The notes beneath the pieces are model-generated. The model was not told where the DNA came from. It worked only from the letters and a program-made list of their open reading frames with translations, and searched no databases. A stretch of 64,000 bases of DNA from Streptomyces sp. R28 (GTDB lineage: Bacteria > Actinomycetota > Actinomycetes > Streptomycetales > Streptomycetaceae). Positions 16,944 to 25,743 of this stretch are shown in pieces. Location of the stretch: contig NZ_CP163439.1 in assembly GCF_041052385.1 (NCBI RefSeq), positions 310,001 through 374,000 of the forward strand, written 5' to 3'. The stretch's first letter is position 1. Each line of letters opens with the position of its first letter. A program made the position numbers and the translations under genes.

Positions 16944-17293
16944 GCAGCGACAACGGAATTGACCCGAGCGTTCCGCCGAGCGGGAGCGGGTGTGCCGAGT
17001 GCGAGGCGGTCGGGGGGTGGTGGTTCCATCTGCGGCGGTGTGCGCAGTGCGGGCATGTGGGGTGTTGTGACAGTTCGCCCGCGAAGCATGCGACGGGGCA
17101 TTTCCGGGACACCGGGCATCCCTTCGTGCAGAGCTTCGAGCCGGATGAGAACTGGTACTGGAACTTCGAGACGAACGAGTTGTACGAATCGGGGCCCGAG
17201 CTGACCCCGCCGGTCAGTCATCCGGCTGGGCAGCCGGCGCCGGGGCCCGCGGGGCGGGTGCCGGATGACTGGGCGAAGACGTTGCGTGCCTGA
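16940..17293 (+). CDS. UBP-type zinc finger protein
   Basis: 117 residues. Zinc ligands fit the UBP (ubiquitin-protease) finger: C18/C21, C34/C37, C42, and histidines H50, H54 and H60, in the order CxxC, CxxCGxxGC, H..H..H. In eukaryotes this fold binds the free C-terminal Gly-Gly of ubiquitin. In bacteria its ligand is not established, although it recurs beside receiver/flavoprotein fusions and cNMP-type kinases. It starts on ATGA overlapping the kinase stop, so it is the third gene of one coupled operon. Its C-terminal 40 residues are Pro-rich and probably disordered. Confidence 0.9.
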   Translation: MSSDNGIDPSVPPSGSGCAECEAVGGWWFHLRRCAQCGHVGCCDSSPAKHATGHFRDTGHPFVQSFEPDENWYWNFETNELYESGPELTPPVSHPAGQPAPGPAGRVPDDWAKTLRA

Positions 17294-17342
17294 AGAGCAG
17301 GTCGGCGCAGGCGCTGTCAGTGGTGAGTGACAGGATGTAGGC

Positions 17343-20285
17343 GTGTCGCAGACCTCATTCAGCACGCCGTTGATCGGGCGGGAAGACGAGCTTGACCGGC
17401 TCTCCGGTGTGCTGGAGCGTGCCCGCGGTGGTGAGAGCCGGGCCGTCCTGGTCGCCGGGGATGCCGGGGTCGGCAAGACTCGGATGCTGGACGAGGTGGC
17501 GGGGCGGGCGGGTGCGGACGGGATGACCGTCCTGACCGGGCACTGTGTCGATCTCGGCGATGTCGGGCTGCCGTACCTGCCGTTCACCGAGGTGCTGGGA
17601 GTGCTCGCCGGTGAGGAGCGGTTCGCGGAGGTCCTCGCCGCGCATCCCGTGGTCGAAGGGCTGCTGGGCGGCGGGACGGACGCCGTGAGGGACCGGCTGC
17701 GGTTGTTCGAGGGCATCGCGGGGCTGCTCGCCGATCTGACGGACGTCGCGCCCGTGCTGCTCGTGCTGGAGGATCTGCACTGGGCCGACCAGTCGTCCAG
17801 GGATCTGCTGCGGTTCCTGTTGAGTCGGGGGATCTTGCAACGCCCTGCGGGTGGGGCGCCCGCCCATCGGCTTGCCGTGCTGGCGTCGTACCGCGCCGAC
17901 GATCTGCATCGACGTCATCCGCTGCGGCCGCTGCTGGCCGAGTTGGTGCGGCTGCCCGCCGTCGAGCGGCTCGAACTGCGTCCGCTGGCGGACGCCGAGG
18001 TGGCGCGTCTGGTGCGGGCCGTGCAGGAGCTGCCGCTGTCGGACGTCACGGTCCGGCGGATCGTCGAGCGGGCCGAGGGCAACGCCTTCTACGCCGAGGA
18101 GCTGGTCGCGGCGACCGACACGGAGGCCGGCGGGGTGCCCAGCGGGCTGGCCGACGTTCTCCTCATACGGTTCGAGCAGCTCTCCGACACCGCCCAGCAG
18201 GTGCTGCGTACGGCCGCCGTCGCGGGGCGCCGTGTCGAACACGAGCTGCTGCGGGGCGCCGTGGGTATCCCGGAGGAGGAGCTGGAGGCGGCGCTGCGGG
18301 AGGCGATCGGGCGACAGCTGCTCGTGGCCGGCGACGGCGACACGTACGCGTTCCGGCACGCGCTCGCCCGTGAGGCGGTGTACGCCGATCTGCTGCCCGG
18401 TGAACGAGCCCGGCTGCACGGTGCGTTCGCCCGGCTGCTCACCGGACGCGGCCGTCCCGCCGAGACGGCGGCGGGGCGCGCCCACCACTACCGCGAGAGC
18501 CACGACCTGGCCGAGGCGCTGGCCGCCTCGCTGGAGGCCGCCGACCACGCGCACCGGGTCGGCGCGCCCGCCGAGGAGCTACGGCACCTGGAGGCCGCCC
18601 TGGACCTGTGGTCGTCGGTGGAGCCGTCGGCGCGGCCCTCGGGCGAGGGCAACGACCGTGTGACGCTCACGCTGCGCGCGTCGGCGGGGGGCGCCCACGC
18701 CGGGGACTCGCACCGCGCGGTCACTCTCACCCGCTCCGCGCTCGCGGGCGTCGGCCAGGACACGGACGCCGAACTCGCCGCCCGGGTCCGCTACACCCTT
18801 GCGGGCAATCTGCTCAGCGTCGACAGCCTGGCTGCGGCCTTCGCCTACAGCAGCGAGGCGCTCGCTCTGATCCCCGCCGAGCCACCGTCGCGGACGTGGA
18901 CGTGGGCGGCGGCCACGCATGTCCTGGCGGCACGCCAGGTCGGGGAGAACGAGACCGCGCTGCGGGTCGGCCGCGAGGCCCTGCGCACGGCCGAGGAATT
19001 GCAGGTGACGGATGCCCAGGCCGACCTGCTCATGTCTCTGACCGGACTCGAAGGAGGCAGCCGCAGCACGCCGGAGGGCCGGGAACGGATGTGCCAGGCC
19101 CGGGAGTTGGCGCGGCGTGCGGGCAACGCGACGGTGGAGCTGCGCGCGCTGTTCAACCTCGCCATCGGCTGCTTCGAGTCCGGGGATCTTCAGGAGTGTC
19201 TGGCCTGGCTGACGGAGGGGCTGGACCGGGCCCGGCGTGCCGGGTTGCTGTCCTCGATGTATCCGCTGGCCATGCGGTATCTGCGGCTGCTGGTGCTGTA
19301 CACGCTGGGCCGCTGGGACGAGTGCGTGAGGGCTGCCGCGGCAGACACCGAGGTGCTGCCCGCGACCGGCGGATATGCGGCCGGTCCGGCGCTGTACGTC
19401 GCTCTCGCACGCGGCGACCTCGCGGCCGCCGAGCAGGCTCGCGCCCTGCTGGAGGGGCCCTTCGACTGGATGGGCACGCTCGTCGCGGGCATCGCGCTCA
19501 CCGACGCCGCCGCGCTGCGCGGTGACGCGGAGGAGGCGGTGGAGCGGATGCGGTCCACGGTCGCGGCTCTCACCGTGGAGGCGGGCACACTGCCCGACTC
19601 CACGGTCCGGCTCGCCGCCCTCGCGCTGGCCGCGGTCGCCGACCGTGCCGCCGAGTTGCGCCTGACCGGCGACGAGGCCGGGGTGCGCGGCTGGGCGGAC
19701 ACGGCGACCGAGCTGGTCGAGCTGGCTCGGACGGCGGCCGTGCACGGCGAGCGCGGCACACCGCAGGGCCCGGAAGGCATGGCGTGGCTGGCCCGTGCGG
19801 AGGCGGAGTGGGTGCGTGCGGTGGCCGGGCCTGACGTGCAGGCGTGGGCGAAGGCGGTGGCCGCCTCCGACTACGGCGACGAGTACGAGCGGGCGCGGTG
19901 CCGCATGCGCCACGCCGAGGCCCTGTTGGCGGCGGACGACCGTGCGGCGGCGGCCACCGAGGCCCGGGCGGCGCGGGACACGGCGGTCCGGTTCGGCGCG
20001 ACGCTCCTGCTGGAGCGACTGGACGCCTTGATCCGCCGTGGCCGCCTCGCGGAAGCCTCCACCGACCGCTCCTCGCCGCTCACGGCCCGCGAGCAGGAGG
20101 TGCTGCTCCTCCTCGCCCTCGGCCGCAGCAACCGGCAGATCGGCGAGGAGCTGTACATCACCGGCAAGACGGCGAGCGTCCACGTCTCCAACATCCTCGC
20201 CAAGCTGGGTGCCGCGAGCCGCACGGAGGCGGTGGCGATCGCCTATCGGGAGGGCCTGATCACCCGCGAGGAAAGGGTCGGCTGA
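17343..20285 (+). CDS. Large ATP-binding LuxR-family (LAL) transcriptional regulator
   Basis: 980 residues from GTG 17343. An N-terminal AAA/NACHT-like ATPase shows Walker A GDAGVGKT (39-46) and Walker B VLLVLED (138-144). The long central helical region is TPR-like. The C-terminal LuxR/GerE helix-turn-helix spans about 912-975: LTAREQEVLLLLALGRSNRQIG, then VHVSNILAKLGAASRTEAV. This is the LAL architecture of MalT-type activators, common near secondary-metabolite and catabolic genes. It lies only 16 nt from the convergent glycan-operon end and may or may not regulate it; the glycan operon has its own ROK regulator. Confidence 0.92.
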   Translation: MSQTSFSTPLIGREDELDRLSGVLERARGGESRAVLVAGDAGVGKTRMLDEVAGRAGADGMTVLTGHCVDLGDVGLPYLPFTEVLGVLAGEERFAEVLAAHPVVEGLLGGGTDAVRDRLRLFEGIAGLLADLTDVAPVLLVLEDLHWADQSSRDLLRFLLSRGILQRPAGGAPAHRLAVLASYRADDLHRRHPLRPLLAELVRLPAVERLELRPLADAEVARLVRAVQELPLSDVTVRRIVERAEGNAFYAEELVAATDTEAGGVPSGLADVLLIRFEQLSDTAQQVLRTAAVAGRRVEHELLRGAVGIPEEELEAALREAIGRQLLVAGDGDTYAFRHALAREAVYADLLPGERARLHGAFARLLTGRGRPAETAAGRAHHYRESHDLAEALAASLEAADHAHRVGAPAEELRHLEAALDLWSSVEPSARPSGEGNDRVTLTLRASAGGAHAGDSHRAVTLTRSALAGVGQDTDAELAARVRYTLAGNLLSVDSLAAAFAYSSEALALIPAEPPSRTWTWAAATHVLAARQVGENETALRVGREALRTAEELQVTDAQADLLMSLTGLEGGSRSTPEGRERMCQARELARRAGNATVELRALFNLAIGCFESGDLQECLAWLTEGLDRARRAGLLSSMYPLAMRYLRLLVLYTLGRWDECVRAAAADTEVLPATGGYAAGPALYVALARGDLAAAEQARALLEGPFDWMGTLVAGIALTDAAALRGDAEEAVERMRSTVAALTVEAGTLPDSTVRLAALALAAVADRAAELRLTGDEAGVRGWADTATELVELARTAAVHGERGTPQGPEGMAWLARAEAEWVRAVAGPDVQAWAKAVAASDYGDEYERARCRMRHAEALLAADDRAAAATEARAARDTAVRFGATLLLERLDALIRRGRLAEASTDRSSPLTAREQEVLLLLALGRSNRQIGEELYITGKTASVHVSNILAKLGAASRTEAVAIAYREGLITREERVG

Positions 20286-20301
20286 CTCCCCCTCGTGCTC
20301 A

Positions 20302-21504
20302 TCAGCCGGTGGTCCATCCGCTGGTGTCGCAGTCGAGGGCGGTCAGGGCGACGGCGTCGGCCCTCGCCTGCATCCCCTTGTCGTTGGGGTGGATGTGGTC
20401 GCCGCCGTCGAGGGCCGGAAGCATCCGTGCCGGGTCGTAGGGGCTGCGCAGGATGCGGTCGAAGTCGGTGACGGCGTCGAACTCGCCGCTGGTGCGGATG
20501 AACGCGTTGACCTCCTGGCGCACGGCCTCGGCGGCCGGGTCCCATTCGTGCCAGCCCTTGAAGGGGCCGACGGTCGCGCCGACGACGCACTTGCCGGCCG
20601 CGTGCGCCCGGTCGACGATCTCGCGGTAGCCGTCGATCAGGTCCTCGGCGGTGACGCCCGTATGGGCCTTGATGTCGTTCACGCCCTGGAGCAGGAACAC
20701 GGTCCGCACCCCCGGCTTGGCCAGGGCATCCCGCTCCAGCCGGTTCAGCGCGCTCTGGCCGGGGTTGTCGGCGAGGACCTTGTTCCCGGACATTCCTTCG
20801 TTGGCCACGCCCTTCACCGCCGTGTCCGCCCGTTGCAGGCGGCGGGCCAGGTAGTCGGGCCAGCGGCGGTTGAGGTCGGCGGTCGACTCCCAGCCGTCGG
20901 TGATGGAGTCGCCGAGGGCGGCCACCGCTCCGGTGCCCGCGGGGGCGCGCACGGAGACGGCGTCGAGGTAGAACCAGGAGCCGGTCGGGATGGTCCAGGC
21001 GGAGCCGCTCTCCTCGGCGGTGTGGTCGCCCTGGGTGGCGTACGACGACTGCAGGGCCATCCAGTGGCCGCTGGCGGGGCCGCCCGCGTCCGGGCTGTGC
21101 AGGCTGACGACGAGGTCGGTCGCGGCGGGCAGCCTGCCGGGCAGCGGGTCGCTCCACACGGTGCTGCCCGCCGGCACGGTGACCGTGTGCGCCCCGCCGA
21201 AGGCCAGGCGCCGGTTGCTGCCCGGCCGCAGTTCGGCGCCCTGCTTCTGGATGCCCGCGTAGACGCTGTCGAAGGTCAGCGGCCGGTCCCCGAAGGCGTT
21301 GGAGAGCCGGATCCGCAGGCCGGTCCCGCCCGTGCTGGTGTGCACGACGAGCCGGTAGCCGCGGCCGGCCACACCGTCGCCCATCCGGTCGGCGCTCGCC
21401 GCCCAGGTGACGACGCCACTGAGGTCGCCGGTCGCCCCGGCGGGCGGGGACTGGCAGGCGGCAATCGTCAACAGGACGGCGGCGAGTGGGAGCTTGGCTT
21501 TCAC
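20302..21504 (-). CDS. SGNH/GDSL-type esterase lipoprotein
   Basis: 400 residues from GTG 21504. The lipobox is IAAC with C17. An N-terminal beta domain of about 180 residues precedes the SGNH hydrolase: block I is ALGDSITDGW (Ser nucleophile), the oxyanion motif is GVNDI, and the catalytic Asp-His is in GGDHIHPNDKG. Likely an extracellular carbohydrate O-acetyl esterase anchored to the membrane. The start overlaps the GH95 stop by 4 nt (GTGA), so the two are co-translated. Deacetylation together with fucose and galactose removal fits trimming of decorated plant glycans, which is inference. Confidence 0.88.
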   Translation of the reverse strand: MKAKLPLAAVLLTIAACQSPPAGATGDLSGVVTWAASADRMGDGVAGRGYRLVVHTSTGGTGLRIRLSNAFGDRPLTFDSVYAGIQKQGAELRPGSNRRLAFGGAHTVTVPAGSTVWSDPLPGRLPAATDLVVSLHSPDAGGPASGHWMALQSSYATQGDHTAEESGSAWTIPTGSWFYLDAVSVRAPAGTGAVAALGDSITDGWESTADLNRRWPDYLARRLQRADTAVKGVANEGMSGNKVLADNPGQSALNRLERDALAKPGVRTVFLLQGVNDIKAHTGVTAEDLIDGYREIVDRAHAAGKCVVGATVGPFKGWHEWDPAAEAVRQEVNAFIRTSGEFDAVTDFDRILRSPYDPARMLPALDGGDHIHPNDKGMQARADAVALTALDCDTSGWTTG

Positions 21505-23864
21505 CGGGCGAAGTCCTTCAACGTGACGGAGGCATCGGGCGTCAGGGTGACCGTGCGCGACACACCGCCGCATACGACCGTCGTGGTGCGGCCGCCGACG
21601 CTGTGGATCCTGACCTCGGTCGGTCTGCCGTCGCGCCAGCGCAGGTCCACCTCGAAGCCGCCCCGCGCGGCCACGCCCCTGACGAAGCCCGACCCGGCCC
21701 AGGCGTCGGGAAGCGCCGGGAGGAGTTCGATGTGCCCCGGCCGGGAGTACAGCAGCATCTCCACCATCGCGGCCGGAGTACCGAAGTTGGCGTCGATCTG
21801 GAAGATGCCCCGGCCGTGTTCCACCTCGTAGATGTCGAAGAGGTTGGGTGCCGTGCCGTTGCTGCCGCCCATCGACGGGCGAAGGTTGTTGACGACCAGC
21901 TGGTAGGCCTTCTCCGCGTCCTTCAGGCGGGCCCAGCACAGGCTGCGCCAGGCGTTGGCCCAGCCGAAGCTCTCCGTGCCGCGCGCGGTGAGCAGGGCGG
22001 TGGCGCCCGCCACGATGTCGGCCGGGGTGGAGCCGTCGGGGCGGATCCGGTCGCCGGGGTACAGGCCGACGAGCGGGGAGAGGTGCCGGTGCGTGGTCTC
22101 GCCGAGGTTGTCGGGGGACATCCACTCCTCCAGCCAGCCGGTGCTCGGGCTCGCCTGTGGCAGGTAGAGCTTTCTGCGCAGTGCGGCGATCGTATCCGCG
22201 TAGTCGATGTCCTTCCGCAACTCGGCCGCCGCGGTGCAGTAGTTCCCGAACAGCGCCCACACCAGTTCCTGAGCGTAGGTGATGCCCTTGGCGTCGAGCG
22301 GGCCGTGCTCGGGCGACCAGTCGCTGTCGGCGATCAACACCTCGCGTGTGGTGCCGGAGAGGGTCGTGCTGAGCAGTCTGGCCTCCCAGAACTCGCAGGC
22401 CCCCTTGAGCAACGGGTAGATCCTGGCCAGGAGTTCCCGTGACCGGGTGTACTCGTAGTGCTCCCACAAGGTCGTGCACAGCCACGCGCTGCCCGCCGGG
22501 TGCCACCACCAGCCGCCTCCGCCGTGCGGGTTGGTGGAGATGGCGACGGTCCAGCCGGCGTTCTTGCCGGTGGAGTTGCGGTAGCGGTTGCGCGGGTCGT
22601 TGAACAGGCGGCGGGTGAGCTCGGTCCAGGACGGGAGCTGGGCGAGGCAGTAGTCGGTGAGGGCGTCGAAGCACGGCGACAGGCCCGTGCGGTCGGCCAT
22701 CCAGTAGTTCATCTGAAGGTTGATGTCGGTGTGGTAGTCGCCCATCCAGTCCGGGTCGTTGCCGTCGAGCCACAGCCCTTGCAGGGCGAGGGGCAGGCTC
22801 CCGCGCGAACCGGAGATCATCAGGTAGCGGCCGAAGTGCACGTAGGCGGCTTCGAGTTCGGGGTCGGGTACGCCGTCCCGGGCGCGCGCCCGGAGCCGTT
22901 CCCAGGTGTCCAGGGAGCGCTGTTCGGCGGACGACGTGCCGAGTGCGAGGTCCATGCGCCCGTAGAGGCCCTGGTAGTCGGCGACATGGGTGCCCAGCAG
23001 GGTGTCGGCCGAGTGGGCGGCGGCTTCGCGGACCTTGGTGCGGGCGAGCTTGTGCGGATCGAGGGACGGATCGCGGTGGTCCTGGGCAGCGTCGGGCGCG
23101 TAGTCGGTGCCGCCGCTCACGACCACGGTCAGCTCCCGGCACCCGGCGAAATCGATCCGCGAGCCGCTGACGGTGACCCGGCCGCCCGTGCCGTACGCGG
23201 TGACGGCGGCCCCGTAGCGCAGGCCGTTCGGGAAAGCCGCGCCGAAGGACTCCCCGGCGCCCTCGCCGTGCGTGCCCTCGAGCACGACGGTGCCGGTGTG
23301 GCGGCCGCCGCCGCTCTGCGTGAAGTGCAGGACGATCACGTCGTCGGGCCGGCTGGCGAAGATCCGTCTCCGGTACGTCACTCCGGAGCGCGTGTACGAC
23401 GTGGTCACCAGCCCCTGCGCCAGGTCGAGGGTGCGGCGGTAGCCGTTGACGGCGGACAGGTCGTGGTCGGGGAGGTCGACGGTGAGGCGGGCGAGGAGGG
23501 TGAAGGAGCCGAAGTCGTCACGGCCGTAGGGGAATTGGCCGTCGGTGTCGAGGGTGTCGTTGCGGCCGCCGGTCCACATCGTGGCGTCGGTGATCAGGAG
23601 GAGTTCGCGGCCGGGGTCGTTGCCGACGAGGGCGCCGAGGCGGCCGTTGCCGACCGGCAGGCCCTGCTCGATCATGGAGTGCTCGTCGGCGGGGGCCTGC
23701 CACCACAGCTGGTGGCGTGAACTGCTCACACCCACAGGCGAGTCGAGGCGGCGTTGCGGTGCGGCCGCCGCGGTGAAGGCGGGCAGTGTGGTGAGGGCTC
23801 CGGTCGCCGCGGCGAGGGCGAGCAGGGTGCGTCTGGGCAGGCGGTCGGACGGGGTGGTGTCCAT
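21501..23864 (-). CDS. Secreted GH95 alpha-L-fucosidase-like glycoside hydrolase
   Basis: 787 residues. It has a Tat-type signal (PRRTLLALA, cleavage near residue 35), then the GH95 N-terminal beta domain and an (alpha/alpha)6 barrel. Against the Bifidobacterium alpha-1,2-fucosidase AfcA, the expected acid is E519 (DWSPEHGP) and the activating residues fall at 380-382 (TDINLQMNYW) and D691 (FQIDANFG). The position equivalent to AfcA Asn421 is Asp380 here. Family members act on alpha-1,2-fucose in milk and host glycans or in xyloglucan, and some on alpha-L-galactose, so the exact substrate is open. It starts 41 nt after the GH27 stop, in the ROK-headed operon. Confidence 0.88.
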   Translation of the reverse strand: MDTTPSDRLPRRTLLALAAATGALTTLPAFTAAAAPQRRLDSPVGVSSSRHQLWWQAPADEHSMIEQGLPVGNGRLGALVGNDPGRELLLITDATMWTGGRNDTLDTDGQFPYGRDDFGSFTLLARLTVDLPDHDLSAVNGYRRTLDLAQGLVTTSYTRSGVTYRRRIFASRPDDVIVLHFTQSGGGRHTGTVVLEGTHGEGAGESFGAAFPNGLRYGAAVTAYGTGGRVTVSGSRIDFAGCRELTVVVSGGTDYAPDAAQDHRDPSLDPHKLARTKVREAAAHSADTLLGTHVADYQGLYGRMDLALGTSSAEQRSLDTWERLRARARDGVPDPELEAAYVHFGRYLMISGSRGSLPLALQGLWLDGNDPDWMGDYHTDINLQMNYWMADRTGLSPCFDALTDYCLAQLPSWTELTRRLFNDPRNRYRNSTGKNAGWTVAISTNPHGGGGWWWHPAGSAWLCTTLWEHYEYTRSRELLARIYPLLKGACEFWEARLLSTTLSGTTREVLIADSDWSPEHGPLDAKGITYAQELVWALFGNYCTAAAELRKDIDYADTIAALRRKLYLPQASPSTGWLEEWMSPDNLGETTHRHLSPLVGLYPGDRIRPDGSTPADIVAGATALLTARGTESFGWANAWRSLCWARLKDAEKAYQLVVNNLRPSMGGSNGTAPNLFDIYEVEHGRGIFQIDANFGTPAAMVEMLLYSRPGHIELLPALPDAWAGSGFVRGVAARGGFEVDLRWRDGRPTEVRIHSVGGRTTTVVCGGVSRTVTLTPDASVTLKDFAR

Positions 23865-23905
23865 GGCGGGCTCCTGGCAGTCGTGGGCGGGCGCACAGGG
23901 TTCGT

Positions 23906-25711
23906 TCAGGACGGCTTCGGTACGTCCATCCGGTCGATGTCCGGTGCGTAGCCGGCGCCACTGTCGAAGGTGACCGTGTTGGCACCCGCCTTGAGGGTCA
24001 CGGGCACGCTGACCGTCTCGGCGGTCCCCCAGTCGCCGGTGGAGGGGAACTTGTGCCGGGTGGCGCCGCCGCCGTTCGCGGAGATGTCGACCGACCGGGG
24101 GTCACCGCTGACGTAGGCCACCTTGATCAGGTAGGTGCCGGCCTGGTCCACGACGATGTCGTTGAAGCGGAGCGTCCCGCCGAGGTAGAGGTTGCCGACC
24201 TTGCGGCCGTCGGAGCATGCCGGGCAGTCGGCGACGGAGGCGTTCCCGCCGAGGGTGTTGGCCCCGGACTCGGCTTCATAGGCGGTCGTGGTGAGCGCCC
24301 TGCCGCGTGGCGTGACGGTGAAGAGGCGGGAGCCGTGGGCGGGCAGGGCCTGGGTGATCTTGTTCTGGTGGCTGCCGAGGTTCTCGTGGTGCCACAGGTC
24401 GCGCACCGCCGCCGGTCCGGTGAAGCCGAGGGACGCCCAGTGGGCGGTGACGGCGGCCGGGGCGTCGGCAAGGTTGAACAGGGCGACGGTGTAGGTGCCG
24501 TCGGGGTTCTTCGCGGCCCACACCTGCTGGGGGTCGGAGGGGGTGACGGGGCGTGCGGGTGCGGTGGCGGCCTGGTTGACGGCGATGACCTCGCGGTTGG
24601 TGAGCAGGGACAGGCCGTAGGAGTCGAGGAGGGTGAGGTCGTCGCCGGTGTAGAGGGGGGACTTGGCTACGGCCCACAGGGTGGCGTAGCTCTGGCGCTC
24701 GGCCTTGGTGAGGCCGTCCATGTCTCCGTTGCCGACGTCGAGGGAGTCGAGGTCGTTCCAGCCGCCGGGGCCGGCGTGCCGGGTCCAGGCGGGGGCGTCG
24801 TCCCAGCGGTCGTCGACGGAGTTCTCCCAGCTGACGAGGGTGTTGCAGTAGCACTCGACGTCGGTGTCGATGCGCCAGCCCTGGGAGTGCTTCTTCCAGT
24901 CGGCGACGCGGCCGATGTCGAGGGACCAGGACAGTTCCAGGTGGAGCGGCCGGCCGGTGGCGGCGATGGCCTTCTGCCATGCGGCCACGTCGGCAACGTT
25001 GTCGTACTGGTCGCCGTGCTTGCCGGAGCCGGGTCCGACGCCGTCGAGTTTGAGGAAGTCGTAGCCCCAGTCGGCGAACATCCTCGCCTGGGAGTCGACG
25101 TACTTCTGCGCGCAGGGGTCGGAGAAGTCGAGCTTGTACGCGCTGTCCCAGCCGTTGGTCGTGCGCAGGTCGTCGTGGACGATGTCGGCGGTGGTACAGC
25201 CGTCGGCGTTCCAGACGGGCACCTCGCCGTCGCCGTACGCCTCCTTCTCCAGGCCGACCGGCAGATAGATGCCGGCCTTGAGGCCCTTGGCGTGGATGCG
25301 GTCGGCGACGGCCTTCATGCCGCTGGGGAAGCGGACCGGGTCGGCCTGCTGGCGCCCGTACCGGTCGAATCCGGGCTTCCAGGTCTTGTCGCGCCACCAG
25401 CCGGCGTCGATGTTGACGTACTCGTAGCCGTACTTCTTCAGCTTGGCGGCCATGGCGCCGGCCTGCTTGAGGACGTTCGCCTCGGTCAGGTAGCTGTAGT
25501 CGCCGTCCGGGTTCAGGCCGGGATACTTCGAGGACTGCATGCTCCAGCTCGACCAGCCCATGTAGGGCTTGGCGGCGAGAGCCGGTGCGGCGGTCTCGGC
25601 CTGCGCGGCGGGTGCGGCGGGTGCGGCGGGGGTGACACCGGCGGCGAGGGCCAGGACCACCACCGCTCTCAGGGTGCGTGCGGGCATGACGGAGTACGAG
25701 GATGACCGCAT
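23906..25711 (-). CDS. Secreted GH27 alpha-galactosidase-like enzyme with C-terminal CBM
   Basis: 601 residues from ATG 25711, with GGAGG 9 nt upstream. An Ala-rich signal peptide ends near residue 38. The GH27 (beta/alpha)8 barrel begins at KPYMGWSSW. The nucleophile is D223 in FLKLDG, and the acid/base is probably D284 in WRIDTDVE. A C-terminal beta-sandwich from about 475 (YEAESGANTLGG ... IDRMDVP) looks like a CBM35/CBM6-type carbohydrate-binding module. GH27 includes alpha-galactosidases, alpha-N-acetylgalactosaminidases and beta-L-arabinopyranosidases, so specificity is not certain. It is 32 nt downstream of the ROK regulator and upstream of GH95 in the same operon. Confidence 0.9.
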   Translation of the reverse strand: MRSSSYSVMPARTLRAVVVLALAAGVTPAAPAAPAAQAETAAPALAAKPYMGWSSWSMQSSKYPGLNPDGDYSYLTEANVLKQAGAMAAKLKKYGYEYVNIDAGWWRDKTWKPGFDRYGRQQADPVRFPSGMKAVADRIHAKGLKAGIYLPVGLEKEAYGDGEVPVWNADGCTTADIVHDDLRTTNGWDSAYKLDFSDPCAQKYVDSQARMFADWGYDFLKLDGVGPGSGKHGDQYDNVADVAAWQKAIAATGRPLHLELSWSLDIGRVADWKKHSQGWRIDTDVECYCNTLVSWENSVDDRWDDAPAWTRHAGPGGWNDLDSLDVGNGDMDGLTKAERQSYATLWAVAKSPLYTGDDLTLLDSYGLSLLTNREVIAVNQAATAPARPVTPSDPQQVWAAKNPDGTYTVALFNLADAPAAVTAHWASLGFTGPAAVRDLWHHENLGSHQNKITQALPAHGSRLFTVTPRGRALTTTAYEAESGANTLGGNASVADCPACSDGRKVGNLYLGGTLRFNDIVVDQAGTYLIKVAYVSGDPRSVDISANGGGATRHKFPSTGDWGTAETVSVPVTLKAGANTVTFDSGAGYAPDIDRMDVPKPS

Positions 25712-25743
25712 GGGTCGTACCTCCAGGTGTCGTTTCAGCGGCT

